Shown here in pieces: positions 17,382-27,939 of a DNA stretch of 64,000 bases (its first letter is position 1; each line of letters starts with the position of its first letter). A model generated the notes under the pieces. That model was not told where the DNA came from and ran no database searches. It saw only the letters and a program-made list of their open reading frames with translations. The stretch comes from Staphylococcus lugdunensis (GTDB lineage Bacteria; Bacillota; Bacilli; Staphylococcales; Staphylococcaceae), in contig NZ_PPPV01000012.1 of NCBI RefSeq assembly GCF_002901705.1, positions 938,782-1,002,781 of the forward strand. The letters are read 5' to 3'. The position numbers and the translations under genes are program-made.

Positions 17382-20300
17382 TAAATGAGCCTCTCTTTCT
17401 TAAAGTGCTTAATAAACATATTTAAGATGAATCCAATAATGGCAAGTACTGCAAGGATTAACATTGCCATGCCAACTGGATGTTCTGCATTCAAGTAGTT
17501 ATAGAACACTTTATCTATATGTGATAATGGTGAAATCGCTGCAAGTATTGCGTTATTGCGATTCATGGCAATAAAGTATAAGGCAAGTATGACAATGATG
17601 ATAAACATACCGATGGATTTTAATTGTCTCAATAAGTACGTATTGAGGAGTACAAAGACAATCATTGTCAAGATAATTAAACCGACAAACTTCGCACGGT
17701 ATCCTGCCATAACTTCATATTGATTCATGGCAATCAAACCGATAATGAGACCTTCTGCTAAGCCAGCAACAGTAACAATACCTGCACCAATACCTTTATT
17801 CCACCAGTGATTATGTTTGCTGAATTCATCTTTAACAAAGTTCACTTGGCCTTTATGGCGTTCATAACTATAGAATAGGTATGCCGTCATTAATGAAACT
17901 AAGTACATGAGCAATACTAGAATTGTTGGTGAGAATGTGTTGTGATTGTCGCTATTTGCTAACACATTTTCCAGATTTTTCTTCTGAATTGGATTACTCA
18001 TAAAGTCTTTTAACACTTCGTTTTGACGATCGCCTTCTTTAGAGTTTTTCAAGACGTTTTCAAAGTCTTTAGCGAAGAGACGATTTTCTTTATCGTTTTT
18101 ATTCATCACTTCATTTAAGTTGTTAGCTCTAACACCTAATGCACGTCCGCTAGCATGAAGCTTGCCAACATTGTCATCAAGTTTGTTTAATTCACCACTA
18201 ATGTCATCGGCAGTTGATTTAGAATTTTGACTATCTGAAAGTAACTTCGTACTACGCTCAGATAAATCACTAATTTGTTTATCTAAATCGGTTGATATCG
18301 TTGTAAATTCTTTACCTTTTTCTTCATTGATTTTTGGTGTTTCAGGTTCATCACTTAATAATTTTTCAGCTTTTGATAAATCATCAAGTAACGTGCTGAT
18401 GTCTTTTTTATTCTGTGCAACTTGGTCTTGATTATTGATGACATCATCAATAAATTTATCAGACTGTTGATTTAATTGATCTAATTGATTTAGTAATGCT
18501 GATTTATCATTTTTAAAGCTTTCCATATCTTTAATAACTTGATTAACCATCATATCGACAATTGCTTTATTATCAATCTTGATATCATTTGGATCGATTG
18601 CAACGTCTTTATAGATGTCATATTTAGATTTGAATTGATCAAGTGAACGGAGTTGTTGATTTAAATCGCCACTGATTAATTTGCCATCTAAATGATTGTT
18701 GATAGATAAATCAACGACATTCGCTTTTGGTTCATCTTTATCATTATCGGCTTGGCCGAATAACAATTGTAGCTTCATCGTTTTATTTTTAAGGAAATCT
18801 TCTTTATGTTGTGCATCAGCTTTAAGTTTGGCCACACCTTTGACTTTAACATGGTATGTTTTAACTGTCGTATCCAGTTTGACATTTTGATCTTTAATAT
18901 CGTATTTCTTACCGTTGATATAAATATCACCGCTAAAATCAAAGTTAGGATCTGTTGATACTGTTAAATGGTTAATATCTTTAGATTTGATATCCTCTTG
19001 ACGTTCAAACGTCGTACCTTCAGTTTCTAATTTCGATGTATCTGTGGCACTAATTTCACCGTGATAATCTTCTTGTTTAATTGGATTATCAAGATGCTTC
19101 ACATTGTAGCTTGTTCTATATTGATTTACTTCTTTTAAAATTTCTTGGTATTCTTTAGTAGCTTTCTCAGATAATCCAGCGTCTGCGATATCTTTATTTG
19201 TTAACTTTCTAATATAAAATTCATCTTGACCAGACTGGTCGTTTTCAATAGCGTTTCTCAATTGATTAGCCATCGTATCTTGTATTTTTTGTTGGTCTTG
19301 TTTCATTTGATCCACGATATCGTTTAAATCTTGATTATTCTTCAATTGTTCTTGTAATGAGGCAGTCAATTTTTGACGATAGTCTCTAATCATATCTTCC
19401 GTAAATGGTGATTCTTGTGCTTTCACTTCATCTTTCACTTTATTTAAAGCCTCTTGATATGATTTTTGGTAGTCATCTTTCGTACGTTGTTGCGCTTCAT
19501 GTTGTTGGTCTAACTTACTATCAACTTGTTTCAATTGATTAATATAATCTGAGATATTCACATCTTTATCTCGTGATTTCATATCATCAAGTGTATCCTC
19601 TAATAAAGACTGATGCGCATTGAAATATTCTGCTTGTTTGCCGACGATAGATGACACATCATTATCAGATTGAATGCTAAACGCTTCTGGCTTCGCACTT
19701 AATAAAGAGTTATTGTAACCTTGTAACCATTTCGTAATATCATTGTTCGCATTAATAGAATTGACTAATGTATCAGTAAATAATTCTGGAAAATCGTTGA
19801 GCGGATTCAACAAATAATTGGCAAAGTTTTGATTAACGTTTTGTTCACGTGTCATAATTGCGCCAACATTTTTCTGAGCGTTATGCAAATTGTCGATAAT
19901 ACTTGTTAAATAGATTTTAATTAAATCTTTGTTGAAATCATTTAAAATACTTGCGACGATTTTTTCAGTTTTCTTCGCAACTTCTTCTTTTTGTCCAACT
20001 GCTGTTTTATATTGAATCGCCATATTGGCTGGTTTCTTTTTGTCTAATTGCATCGATAATTTAGAAAAGTTTTCAGGGATAATGATCATGACTTGATATT
20101 TACCATCTTTTAAGCCATTTTCAGCAATATTACGCGTAACCGTCTCAAAATTATAGTTCGTTTGACTAGATAATTTCTTAACAAATGTATCCCCTAGCGT
20201 AATCTTCTTACCGTTATATGTTGTCGATTGGTCTTCATTGACAATCGCTATATGTATATCTTCATAATTTTTTGTTTCACTCTTATGACTTTGTCCTGAT

Positions 20301-20401
20301 TGGTCACCATATTTAAAATGTACAAAAACAAAAAATCCTATAATGGCAATCGCGACGATTAAAATTGAGATAAGAGTATAGATCCAGTATTCTTTTTTCA
20401 T
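17381..20401 (-). CDS. esaA: EsaA, T7SS large membrane protein
   Basis: The 1006-residue T7SS core protein of the YhgE/Pip family. It has an N-terminal membrane helix (about 7-29), a very long extracellular domain dominated by Gln/Asp/Lys-rich coiled coils (about 30-800), and five C-terminal membrane helices (TILVLLMYLVSLMTAYLF onward). In S. aureus EsaA has 1009 residues and reaches out through the envelope as part of the secretion channel. The extracellular part may also serve as a phage receptor in the family. It is the first gene of the esaA-essA-esaB-essB-essC transcript, separated from esxA by a terminator-like hairpin. Confidence 0.95.
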   Translation of the reverse strand: MKKEYWIYTLISILIVAIAIIGFFVFVHFKYGDQSGQSHKSETKNYEDIHIAIVNEDQSTTYNGKKITLGDTFVKKLSSQTNYNFETVTRNIAENGLKDGKYQVMIIIPENFSKLSMQLDKKKPANMAIQYKTAVGQKEEVAKKTEKIVASILNDFNKDLIKIYLTSIIDNLHNAQKNVGAIMTREQNVNQNFANYLLNPLNDFPELFTDTLVNSINANNDITKWLQGYNNSLLSAKPEAFSIQSDNDVSSIVGKQAEYFNAHQSLLEDTLDDMKSRDKDVNISDYINQLKQVDSKLDQQHEAQQRTKDDYQKSYQEALNKVKDEVKAQESPFTEDMIRDYRQKLTASLQEQLKNNQDLNDIVDQMKQDQQKIQDTMANQLRNAIENDQSGQDEFYIRKLTNKDIADAGLSEKATKEYQEILKEVNQYRTSYNVKHLDNPIKQEDYHGEISATDTSKLETEGTTFERQEDIKSKDINHLTVSTDPNFDFSGDIYINGKKYDIKDQNVKLDTTVKTYHVKVKGVAKLKADAQHKEDFLKNKTMKLQLLFGQADNDKDEPKANVVDLSINNHLDGKLISGDLNQQLRSLDQFKSKYDIYKDVAIDPNDIKIDNKAIVDMMVNQVIKDMESFKNDKSALLNQLDQLNQQSDKFIDDVINNQDQVAQNKKDISTLLDDLSKAEKLLSDEPETPKINEEKGKEFTTISTDLDKQISDLSERSTKLLSDSQNSKSTADDISGELNKLDDNVGKLHASGRALGVRANNLNEVMNKNDKENRLFAKDFENVLKNSKEGDRQNEVLKDFMSNPIQKKNLENVLANSDNHNTFSPTILVLLMYLVSLMTAYLFYSYERHKGQVNFVKDEFSKHNHWWNKGIGAGIVTVAGLAEGLIIGLIAMNQYEVMAGYRAKFVGLIILTMIVFVLLNTYLLRQLKSIGMFIIIVILALYFIAMNRNNAILAAISPLSHIDKVFYNYLNAEHPVGMAMLILAVLAIIGFILNMFIKHFKKERLI

Positions 20402-20440
20402 TTTTTTGTCCTTTCAATCCACACTTATTAATGATAAAAC

Positions 20441-20470
20441 AGGCTGAGACACGATTAAATGTCTCAACCT
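20441..20470 (-). terminator. Hairpin between esxA and esaA
   Basis: AGGTTGAGACA pairs with TGTCTCAGCCT around a short loop and runs into GTTTTATC on the minus strand. It lies 12 bases after the esxA stop. It would end most esxA transcripts and let some read through into esaA, which fits the much higher esxA level known in S. aureus. Confidence 0.75.
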
Positions 20471-20481
20471 ATATATAACTA

Positions 20482-20775
20482 TTACTGTAAACCGAAATTA
20501 TTAGATAATTGTTGGTCTTGTTCTTGAACAGCATCAGCTGTGCTGTTTAATTGTTGTTTAATCTCTTCTAATAATTGAGCAAATTTGTCAACTTTTGGAC
20601 TTAATTGTTGGAATTGCTCTTCAAAGCGATTAAATGCTTGACCTTCCCAGTTTGCAGCAATTTCACCTTGTGCTCTAGTTAAATCAGAAAGAATTTGATG
20701 GATTTGCTCAGCACCATTTCCATAAGATTGTGACTTAGCTCTTATTTCTTCTGGGCTCATTTTAATCAATGCCAT
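20482..20775 (-). CDS. esxA: EsxA, WXG100 secreted protein
   Basis: A 97-residue WXG100 protein secreted by the T7SS as a helical-hairpin dimer. The Trp43-Glu-Gly45 turn (NWEGQAF) divides two helices, and the C-terminus LSNNFGLQ is the one of S. aureus EsxA. By memory, S. aureus EsxA differs at a few positions near residues 20-26 and 49. AGGAGG 9 bases upstream gives a strong start. It is the first gene of the ess locus, and its own terminator follows. The gene for the hydrolase EssH is divergent from it. Confidence 0.97.
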   Translation of the reverse strand: MALIKMSPEEIRAKSQSYGNGAEQIHQILSDLTRAQGEIAANWEGQAFNRFEEQFQQLSPKVDKFAQLLEEIKQQLNSTADAVQEQDQQLSNNFGLQ

Positions 20776-21004
20776 AATACGAAACCTCCTAAAAAATTTA
20801 ATTGGTTACTTCTATTACAGATAGATTATGAAAAATCGTATCTTATTAAATAATATAAAAAAAATAGGTTCATGTATACACTTTTACTAAAATTTTACGT
20901 AAAATATATTGCGGAAATTTAATTTGCCTATTACTATTCATTTGTAAGTCTTTTTTATGTATACTAAATTTATATCAATAATTAAAAAGGATTAATGTAC
21001 CCGT

Positions 21005-21919
21005 ATGAAAAAAACACTAGTTACGACAATGTCTTCTTTATTATTATTTACAATCGTTAATAGCCAACTGACATATGCAGCAACATATACTTCACTACAA
21101 GAAGCTAAAAAGGCACATCCAAATGCCTCATTTAATGTCAATTCAAATGATGGCACGTTTACCTATACTTATGGCCAACAGCGACGTGGTTCTAATGATA
21201 ACCATAAACCACAAAGTCATGCACATGGCCAAGCTGGTGCCAATCAAGGCCAAAGAACAAGCCAAGCACCAGGAAGCACATCTCAATCTCCATTAGGCGT
21301 GCAACAAAATGTCGGTCCTGTCAAAGCACCAGAACCTAGTCAACCAGTACCATCTATTGCGACACGTCAATATGCAGCTGATGCATCATTAGCAGCAGAA
21401 TCGCAAAATGAACAAGCAGATTTTGATAAAGTATATAAAAAAGATGACTCCGGTATGATTACAAGCATTAATGTCGACGGTCTTTATGATGAGTTGAAGT
21501 TAAGTGAATTTAACGACAAGGCGATGACAGTCGATGGTAAACCACTTGCTTTAGGCAATGGTAAGATTATTTCAAACCCATTATTTACAAGTAAGAACAA
21601 TCTCTATACGGCAGGTCAATGTACGTGGTATGTCTTCGATAAACGTGCACAAGCTGGCCACACGATTAGCACATTTTGGGGAGATGCGCGCAATTGGGCT
21701 GGTCAAGCTTCAGGTGACGGCTTTAAAGTCGATCACAAACCTGAAAAAGGTGCGATTCTACAGACTGGTAATGGCCCATATGGACATGTTGCTTTTGTTG
21801 AACGCGTTAACGCTGACGGCAGTGTCTTTATTTCAGAAATGAACTGGATCGCCCCATACATTACATCTACACGTACAATATCATCTATGGAAGCCGGGTC
21901 CTACAACTATATACATTAG
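21005..21919 (+). CDS. essH: EssH-like CHAP peptidoglycan hydrolase
   Basis: A 304-residue secreted protein. It has a signal peptide (about 1-25, ending TYAA), a Gln/Gly/Pro-rich low-complexity linker (about 50-120), and a C-terminal CHAP domain with Cys206 in GQCTWYVFDKRA, His261 in YGHVAFVE and Asn280 in SEMNW. In S. aureus the CHAP protein encoded divergently from esxA is EssH, which cuts peptidoglycan so that T7SS substrates can cross the wall. The position here is the same. The upstream site AAGGA is 13 bases from the ATG, a long spacing. A clear hairpin terminator follows. Confidence 0.88.
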   Translation: MKKTLVTTMSSLLLFTIVNSQLTYAATYTSLQEAKKAHPNASFNVNSNDGTFTYTYGQQRRGSNDNHKPQSHAHGQAGANQGQRTSQAPGSTSQSPLGVQQNVGPVKAPEPSQPVPSIATRQYAADASLAAESQNEQADFDKVYKKDDSGMITSINVDGLYDELKLSEFNDKAMTVDGKPLALGNGKIISNPLFTSKNNLYTAGQCTWYVFDKRAQAGHTISTFWGDARNWAGQASGDGFKVDHKPEKGAILQTGNGPYGHVAFVERVNADGSVFISEMNWIAPYITSTRTISSMEAGSYNYIH

Positions 21920-21956
21920 AGAGCAAACACCTGGGACATAAATCTCAGAAAAATAA

Positions 21957-22000
21957 CACTCAGATGAATTGAATTCAACTCATCTGAGTGCTTCTTTTTT
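21957..22000 (+). terminator. Terminator after essH
   Basis: CACTCAGATGA and TCATCTGAGTG form an 11-bp stem followed by CTTCTTTTTT. It is placed 38 bases after the essH stop. Confidence 0.85.
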
Positions 22001-22015
22001 ATTCAATACTTTGTA

Positions 22016-22130
22016 TTGTTGGCTCGCTTTCTTAGGGGACAGCTTCAGCCACCCCAACAAAGAGAAATGCGAAAAGCATTTCTCTTTGTTGGGGCCCCTT
22101 TGTCCTGTTCCCTCAAGAGTCTCGCCAAAA
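22016..22130. repeat. STAR-like intergenic repeat
   Basis: A 19-bp perfect inverted repeat (CCCCAACAAAGAGAAATGC at 22053-22071 and its complement at 22076-22094) ends in TTGTTGGGGCCCC, the hallmark of staphylococcal STAR elements. It is preceded by a CTCGCTTTCTTAGGGGACAG stretch also seen, in diverged form, at 43155-43175. Confidence 0.75.
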
Positions 22131-22196
22131 TACGTCGTATTTATATGTAGTTTTACATCAACATACTTTTAAAAAAATAAGGAGTTTTCGTATATA

Positions 22197-23006
22197 TCAC
22201 TGTTTGCTGTTTTGTTTTTGTAAACGTGCTTGTTGTATTTGAAAAGCAAATATTGTACCTATTGCAAATAAAAGGATACTAATGAAAAATAGTGTTTTTC
22301 CTAAAAAATGAAAGCTATCGCCATATAATTTCAACCCAATATCAAAGAAATCATCATACAATACTATATAAAATAGTATATTCATTAAAACTGACATAAT
22401 AAATAGACCGATGATAGATAAATAGATGGTTGGTTTAGCCGTACTTTCGAAAGCTTGACCGTTGTTTTTTGGCTTATATACGGTTAACCATACAATATTC
22501 AAAGCTAAGATGCCAAATGCACCTATGGTTATAATAAATCCATGTATACTCAGTAAACTAAAAATGCCGGCAACAGCTAAAATAATCCACCAGCTATTGC
22601 CTATTTTATTTTTCTCAATAACTGCCTCTTTAACTGCTGCTTTATTTTTTAAAATTAATATGCCACAAATCATCCAAGCAACAATCGTGATTAAATTAAG
22701 ACTGACCACACCACCAATGATATAGAACACTGCACTCATCGTCGTTTTTTTCGTCATTAACTTTAACGCTGTAAACCCTATAATAAATGAAATAAAACTT
22801 GCAACCATCAGCACACCAAAAATCCAATTAAAGATTAATGATGACATTTCAGTGCTTTTTGTTGTTGTTTGCTCATTTATCGTAGTCCTAATCTCGGAAT
22901 GAGAAATGCCTGAAACTGACCCTACGAAAAAAAGTAAAAATAGAAATGATAGAAATGCTTCTAGAATAAGTCCAATCAGCGATGTTACTTTTATTGTTTT
23001 AATCAT
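22197..23006 (-). CDS. DUF4064-type membrane protein (long form), paralogue of 6354-7151
   Basis: A 269-residue protein with the same architecture as the 6354-7151 product: a four-helix DUF4064 unit (IKTIKVTSLIGLILEAFLS, LKLMTKKTTMSAVFYIIGG), an IEKNKIGNSWW junction, and about four further helices with QAFESTAKPTIY between them. The start is the ATG at 23006 or 23009; GGGAG is 6 or 3 bases upstream, so I choose 23006. It lies downstream of a second, shorter DUF4064 gene and of the lipoprotein at 23714. The family is of unknown function. Confidence 0.8.
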   Translation of the reverse strand: MIKTIKVTSLIGLILEAFLSFLFLLFFVGSVSGISHSEIRTTINEQTTTKSTEMSSLIFNWIFGVLMVASFISFIIGFTALKLMTKKTTMSAVFYIIGGVVSLNLITIVAWMICGILILKNKAAVKEAVIEKNKIGNSWWIILAVAGIFSLLSIHGFIITIGAFGILALNIVWLTVYKPKNNGQAFESTAKPTIYLSIIGLFIMSVLMNILFYIVLYDDFFDIGLKLYGDSFHFLGKTLFFISILLFAIGTIFAFQIQQARLQKQNSKQ

Positions 23007-23123
23007 CATGTTCTCCCTTATGCTTGATTTTATGTATGTTAATAGTTTGTAGCGCACAACTGTTGATAACACAACCATGCTACACGGTCAACAGTATTAT
23101 GATTTTTATTATTTCATTGTGAC

Positions 23124-23245
23124 GTAAAAAAGTAAATATGAATTATATAATAATAATTTTAAACACTTATTTATTACTTGCTCTATTAAACTCAAAAAGC
23201 CAGCAATACAATTGTACAATGACAATGCATTACTGGCTAAATTTT
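23124..23245. repeat. Direct repeat, copy 1, with terminator
   Basis: The stretch starting GTAAAAAAGTAAATATGAAT, with about 40 further AT-rich bases and then an AGCCA-type hairpin, recurs at 24430-24565. The two copies flank the short DUF4064 gene and lipoprotein gene (23286-24133). Confidence 0.65.
23199..23238 (-). terminator. Terminator after short DUF4064 gene
   Basis: AGCCAGTAATGC and an AGCCAGCAAT complement pair across 40 bases, and the minus strand continues into TTTTT. It lies 48 bases after the stop at 23286. Confidence 0.75.
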
Positions 23246-23285
23246 TGAAAGACCGTTAACCGGCTCTAAATATGAATAATACCGA

Positions 23286-23699
23286 TTAATCTACTGATTG
23301 GTGTTCATCTGATAATGGATTTTTGAGTTCTTTTTTTCTTTGGATGATTAATACACCACATGCAATCCATGACACAAATGTAATGAAATTAAAGCTTAAA
23401 ATAGCGCCTATAATATAGAATGTAGCACTCATTGCCATTTTTTTAGACATAAATTTTAATCCTACAAGTCCTAAGGCTAATGAAATAATACTAATAATAA
23501 ATAGCACCCCAAAGATACCATTAAAAATAGATTGTGCTTCTTCCGGACTGTATATTTTCACTTCACCATTCACCGTTGTTTTGAATTCGGGGTGTAACAA
23601 GCCTGCTACGGATGCTAAAAATAAGAGTAATAATATAACGCTAATGATAGCTTGTAAAATTATGCCAATCAATGATGTTACTTTAATTGCTTTAGTCAT
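23286..23699 (-). CDS. DUF4064-type membrane protein (short form)
   Basis: A 137-residue protein that corresponds to only the N-terminal half of the two long DUF4064 proteins: IKVTSLIGIILQ, a loop with TTVNGEVKIYSPEEA, three further helices, and a charged tail. AAAGGAG lies before the ATG. It follows the lipoprotein gene by 14 bases, so the pair forms a lipoprotein-DUF4064 unit like 7163/6354. The shorter form may be the ancestral single-domain unit or a truncated paralogue. Confidence 0.75.
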   Translation of the reverse strand: MTKAIKVTSLIGIILQAIISVILLLLFLASVAGLLHPEFKTTVNGEVKIYSPEEAQSIFNGIFGVLFIISIISLALGLVGLKFMSKKMAMSATFYIIGAILSFNFITFVSWIACGVLIIQRKKELKNPLSDEHQSVD

Positions 23700-23713
23700 A
23701 ACAATCTCCTTTA

Positions 23714-24133
23714 TTATTTAACTTTAATATCTTTATAGTCTGGTTTATGCTGCTCAACATAGGCTTTCGCGTTAAAACCACGCTTATAGTATATTTTGTC
23801 ATTTTTATATTCATAAGCTGCATAAAATAACTTATTGTTTCCTTTGTACAATGGATAACTAATAATTATTAACTTGCCATCGTTATAAACATAACGATTC
23901 ACACGTTCTTTCTTAAACTCTGGATTTACTTTATCACTACTTTTCACCATATCTTGATGTGTTTTTTGCTGAATTGATAATATTTCATCTATCTTGCTTT
24001 GGTATTTATTATTTTTCTGCTTATTGGTGCTTTGTTGTTTATTATCTGCTTGCTTATCATTATGACTATCTTTACTACAACCACTGACAACAATAATCAC
24101 CGCAACCAGCATACCGATGAATATTTTTCTCAT
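23714..24133 (-). CDS. Cystatin-like-fold lipoprotein (DUF4467 type), paralogue of 7163-7546
   Basis: A 139-residue lipoprotein with lipobox VSGC, a Lys/Gln/Asn-rich linker of about 25 residues, and the domain EILSIQQKTHQDM, NRYVYNDGKLIIISYPLYKG, KIYYKRGFNAKAYVEQH. The mature domain matches the 7163-7546 product at most positions. I start at the ATG 24133, which has AGGAGG 6 bases upstream; earlier in-frame starts lack a site. It leads the second envelope cassette of the island. Confidence 0.8.
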   Translation of the reverse strand: MRKIFIGMLVAVIIVVSGCSKDSHNDKQADNKQQSTNKQKNNKYQSKIDEILSIQQKTHQDMVKSSDKVNPEFKKERVNRYVYNDGKLIIISYPLYKGNNKLFYAAYEYKNDKIYYKRGFNAKAYVEQHKPDYKDIKVK

Positions 24134-24221
24134 GATGTTCCTCCTTTTTCTTACATATTTGAAAAATCTGTTATTTCTCGGCATTAATGATACTTTTTAA
24201 TAAAAATCTCCAAAAATAATA

Positions 24222-24432
24222 AGAGGACTGCCCAGAAATTTTATTATTCCTCAAGGAGCGAATATGTAAAATCTATAATCTATGGAATGTCAGGCAAGCC
24301 TGGACTATTGTGGCTGTTCCATCCCATCTAACCTCCCTAAGTCATAAAGCCAAACCGATTGTGTCTACAACATGAATCACTTACAACTGCTACACAACCC
24401 GTTCCACAACTCATATTATTCCACTCTTGGGT
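24222..24432. other. Gene-free segment with two mini-frames
   Basis: This is the intergenic stretch between the lipoprotein gene and the sufB terminator, less AT-rich than its surroundings. On the minus strand it holds a 25-codon frame (24337-24414, MSCGTGCVAVVSDSCC...) with four cysteines. Next to it is a 15-codon frame (24280-24327, MGWNSHNSPGLPDIP) behind a strong GGGAGG site. A short AGGCAAGCCT palindrome is also present. I cannot say whether it encodes peptides, a small RNA or is a remnant. Confidence 0.3.
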
Positions 24433-24565
24433 AAAAAAGTAAATATGAATTATATAATAATATTTTTAAACAGTTATTTGTAAATTTGTTTGCTTATTAT
24501 CATTTTTGAATAGTCAAAAAAGCCACCAATGGCATTGTACGCAAACAATCCATTGATGGCTGTAT
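24430..24565. repeat. Direct repeat, copy 2, with sufB terminator
   Basis: This is the second copy of the repeat at 23124-23245, including the AT-rich block starting GTAAAAAAGTAAATATGAAT and an AGCCA hairpin at its end. Confidence 0.65.
24523..24561 (-). terminator. Terminator of the suf operon
   Basis: AGCCATCAATGG pairs with CCATTGGTGGCT across a 15-base loop and is followed on the minus strand by TTTTTTGA. It lies 29 bases after the sufB stop. Confidence 0.85.
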
Positions 24566-24589
24566 ATGATCATTGATTTTAATTGATAA

Positions 24590-25987
24590 TTAACCGATAG
24601 AACCTTCCATTTCAAATTTGATTAAACGGTTCATTTCAACGGCATATTCCATTGGTAATTCTTTCGTAAATGGTTCAATGAAGCCCATAACAATCATTTC
24701 AGTGGCTTCTTCTTCGGAAATACCACGACTCATGAGATAGAATAATTGTTCTTCAGATACTTTAGACACTTTTGCTTCATGTTCTAAGGAAATATTGTCA
24801 TTAAACACTTCATTGTAAGGAATTGTGTCTGATGTTGACTCGTTATCTAAGATTAACGTATCACATTCAATGTTAGAACGCGCACCTTTTGCTTTACGTC
24901 CAAAATGAACGATACCACGATAGATGACTTTACCACCATTTTTAGAAATAGATTTTGACACAATAGTTGATGATGTGTTTGGTGCTTTGTGAATCATTTT
25001 CGCACCTGCATCTTGAACTTGTCCTTTACCGGCAAAGGCAATGGATAGTGTGCTACCTTTAGCACCTTCTCCTAACAGTACACAGTTTGGATATTTCATT
25101 GTTAATTTAGAACCTAGGTTTCCATCAACCCATTCCATATTACCGTTTTCATACACAAATGTACGTTTGGTTACTAGGTTGTAGACGTTGTTAGCCCAGT
25201 TTTGAATCGTTGTATAACGGACATGTGCATCTTTGTGCACAATGATTTCAACGACAGCTGAGTGTAACGAACTTGTCGTATATACAGGTGCTGTACAGCC
25301 TTCTACATAATTTACGGAAGCACCTTCATCAGCAATGATTAATGTACGCTCAAATTGTCCCATATTTTCAGAGTTTATACGGAAATAAGCTTGCAGCGGT
25401 GTATCAAGTTTAACGTTTTTAGGTACGTAAATAAATGAACCACCTGACCACACGGCTGAGTTTAATGCAGCGAATTTATTATCTGCTGCTGGAATGACTG
25501 ACGCAAAGTACTCACGGAATAAATCTTCATTTTCTCTTAACGCACTATCTGTATCTTTAAAGATAATGCCTTTTTCTTCAAGTTCTTTTTCCATATTATG
25601 GTAAACCACTTCTGATTCATATTGTGCAGATACACCTGCTAAATATTTTTGTTCTGCTTCTGGAATACCTAATTTATCAAATGTACGTTTAATTTCTTCT
25701 GGCACTTCATCCCATGAACGTTCTGTATGTTCTGAAGGTTTAACGTAATATGTGATGTCATCAAAGTTTAATTCTGACAAGTCACCGCCCCATTGAGGCA
25801 TTGGCATTTTATAAAATAATTTAAGTGCTTTTAATCTAAAGTCGAGCATCCATTGAGGCTCTTCCTTCATTTTTGAAATTTCAGTCACGATATTTTCTGT
25901 TAAACCGCGTTCTGATCTGAAAATGGACACATCTTCGTCGTGGAATCCATATTTATAATCCCCAACATCAGGTGCTTTTTTAGCCAT
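24590..25987 (-). CDS. sufB: SufB, Fe-S cluster scaffold subunit
   Basis: A 465-residue scaffold component of the SufBCD complex, which assembles Fe-S clusters in the cytoplasm. It starts [15 protein letters not shown] at 25987, with AAGGAG 8 bases upstream. The beta-helix core with [23 protein letters not shown] and [10 protein letters not shown]-like stretches, and the C-terminal [20 protein letters not shown] block, are as in S. aureus SufB. It is the last gene of sufCDSUB. A 127-base gap precedes it, so an internal promoter is possible but not evident. Confidence 0.97.
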   Translation of the reverse strand: MAKKAPDVGDYKYGFHDEDVSIFRSERGLTENIVTEISKMKEEPQWMLDFRLKALKLFYKMPMPQWGGDLSELNFDDITYYVKPSEHTERSWDEVPEEIKRTFDKLGIPEAEQKYLAGVSAQYESEVVYHNMEKELEEKGIIFKDTDSALRENEDLFREYFASVIPAADNKFAALNSAVWSGGSFIYVPKNVKLDTPLQAYFRINSENMGQFERTLIIADEGASVNYVEGCTAPVYTTSSLHSAVVEIIVHKDAHVRYTTIQNWANNVYNLVTKRTFVYENGNMEWVDGNLGSKLTMKYPNCVLLGEGAKGSTLSIAFAGKGQVQDAGAKMIHKAPNTSSTIVSKSISKNGGKVIYRGIVHFGRKAKGARSNIECDTLILDNESTSDTIPYNEVFNDNISLEHEAKVSKVSEEQLFYLMSRGISEEEATEMIVMGFIEPFTKELPMEYAVEMNRLIKFEMEGSIG

Positions 25988-26114
25988 TTCAATCACTCCT
26001 TAAAAATATATTTAAACGACGTGCGTGAGATTTTTAATGTTATGAAAAGTCTACTGCCATTGTAACAAGTTACTTTTTGTATCAAAAGTGTGACCTCTCA
26101 ATTGTCACACTCTG

Positions 26115-27858
<1,744 letters not shown>

Positions 27859-27939
27859 TTATAACGTGTCTCAACGCTTGTGCTTATGAAGCACGCTTAT
27901 ATGATTTATTTTAGAATGCTGCTAATATTATATTTCATT

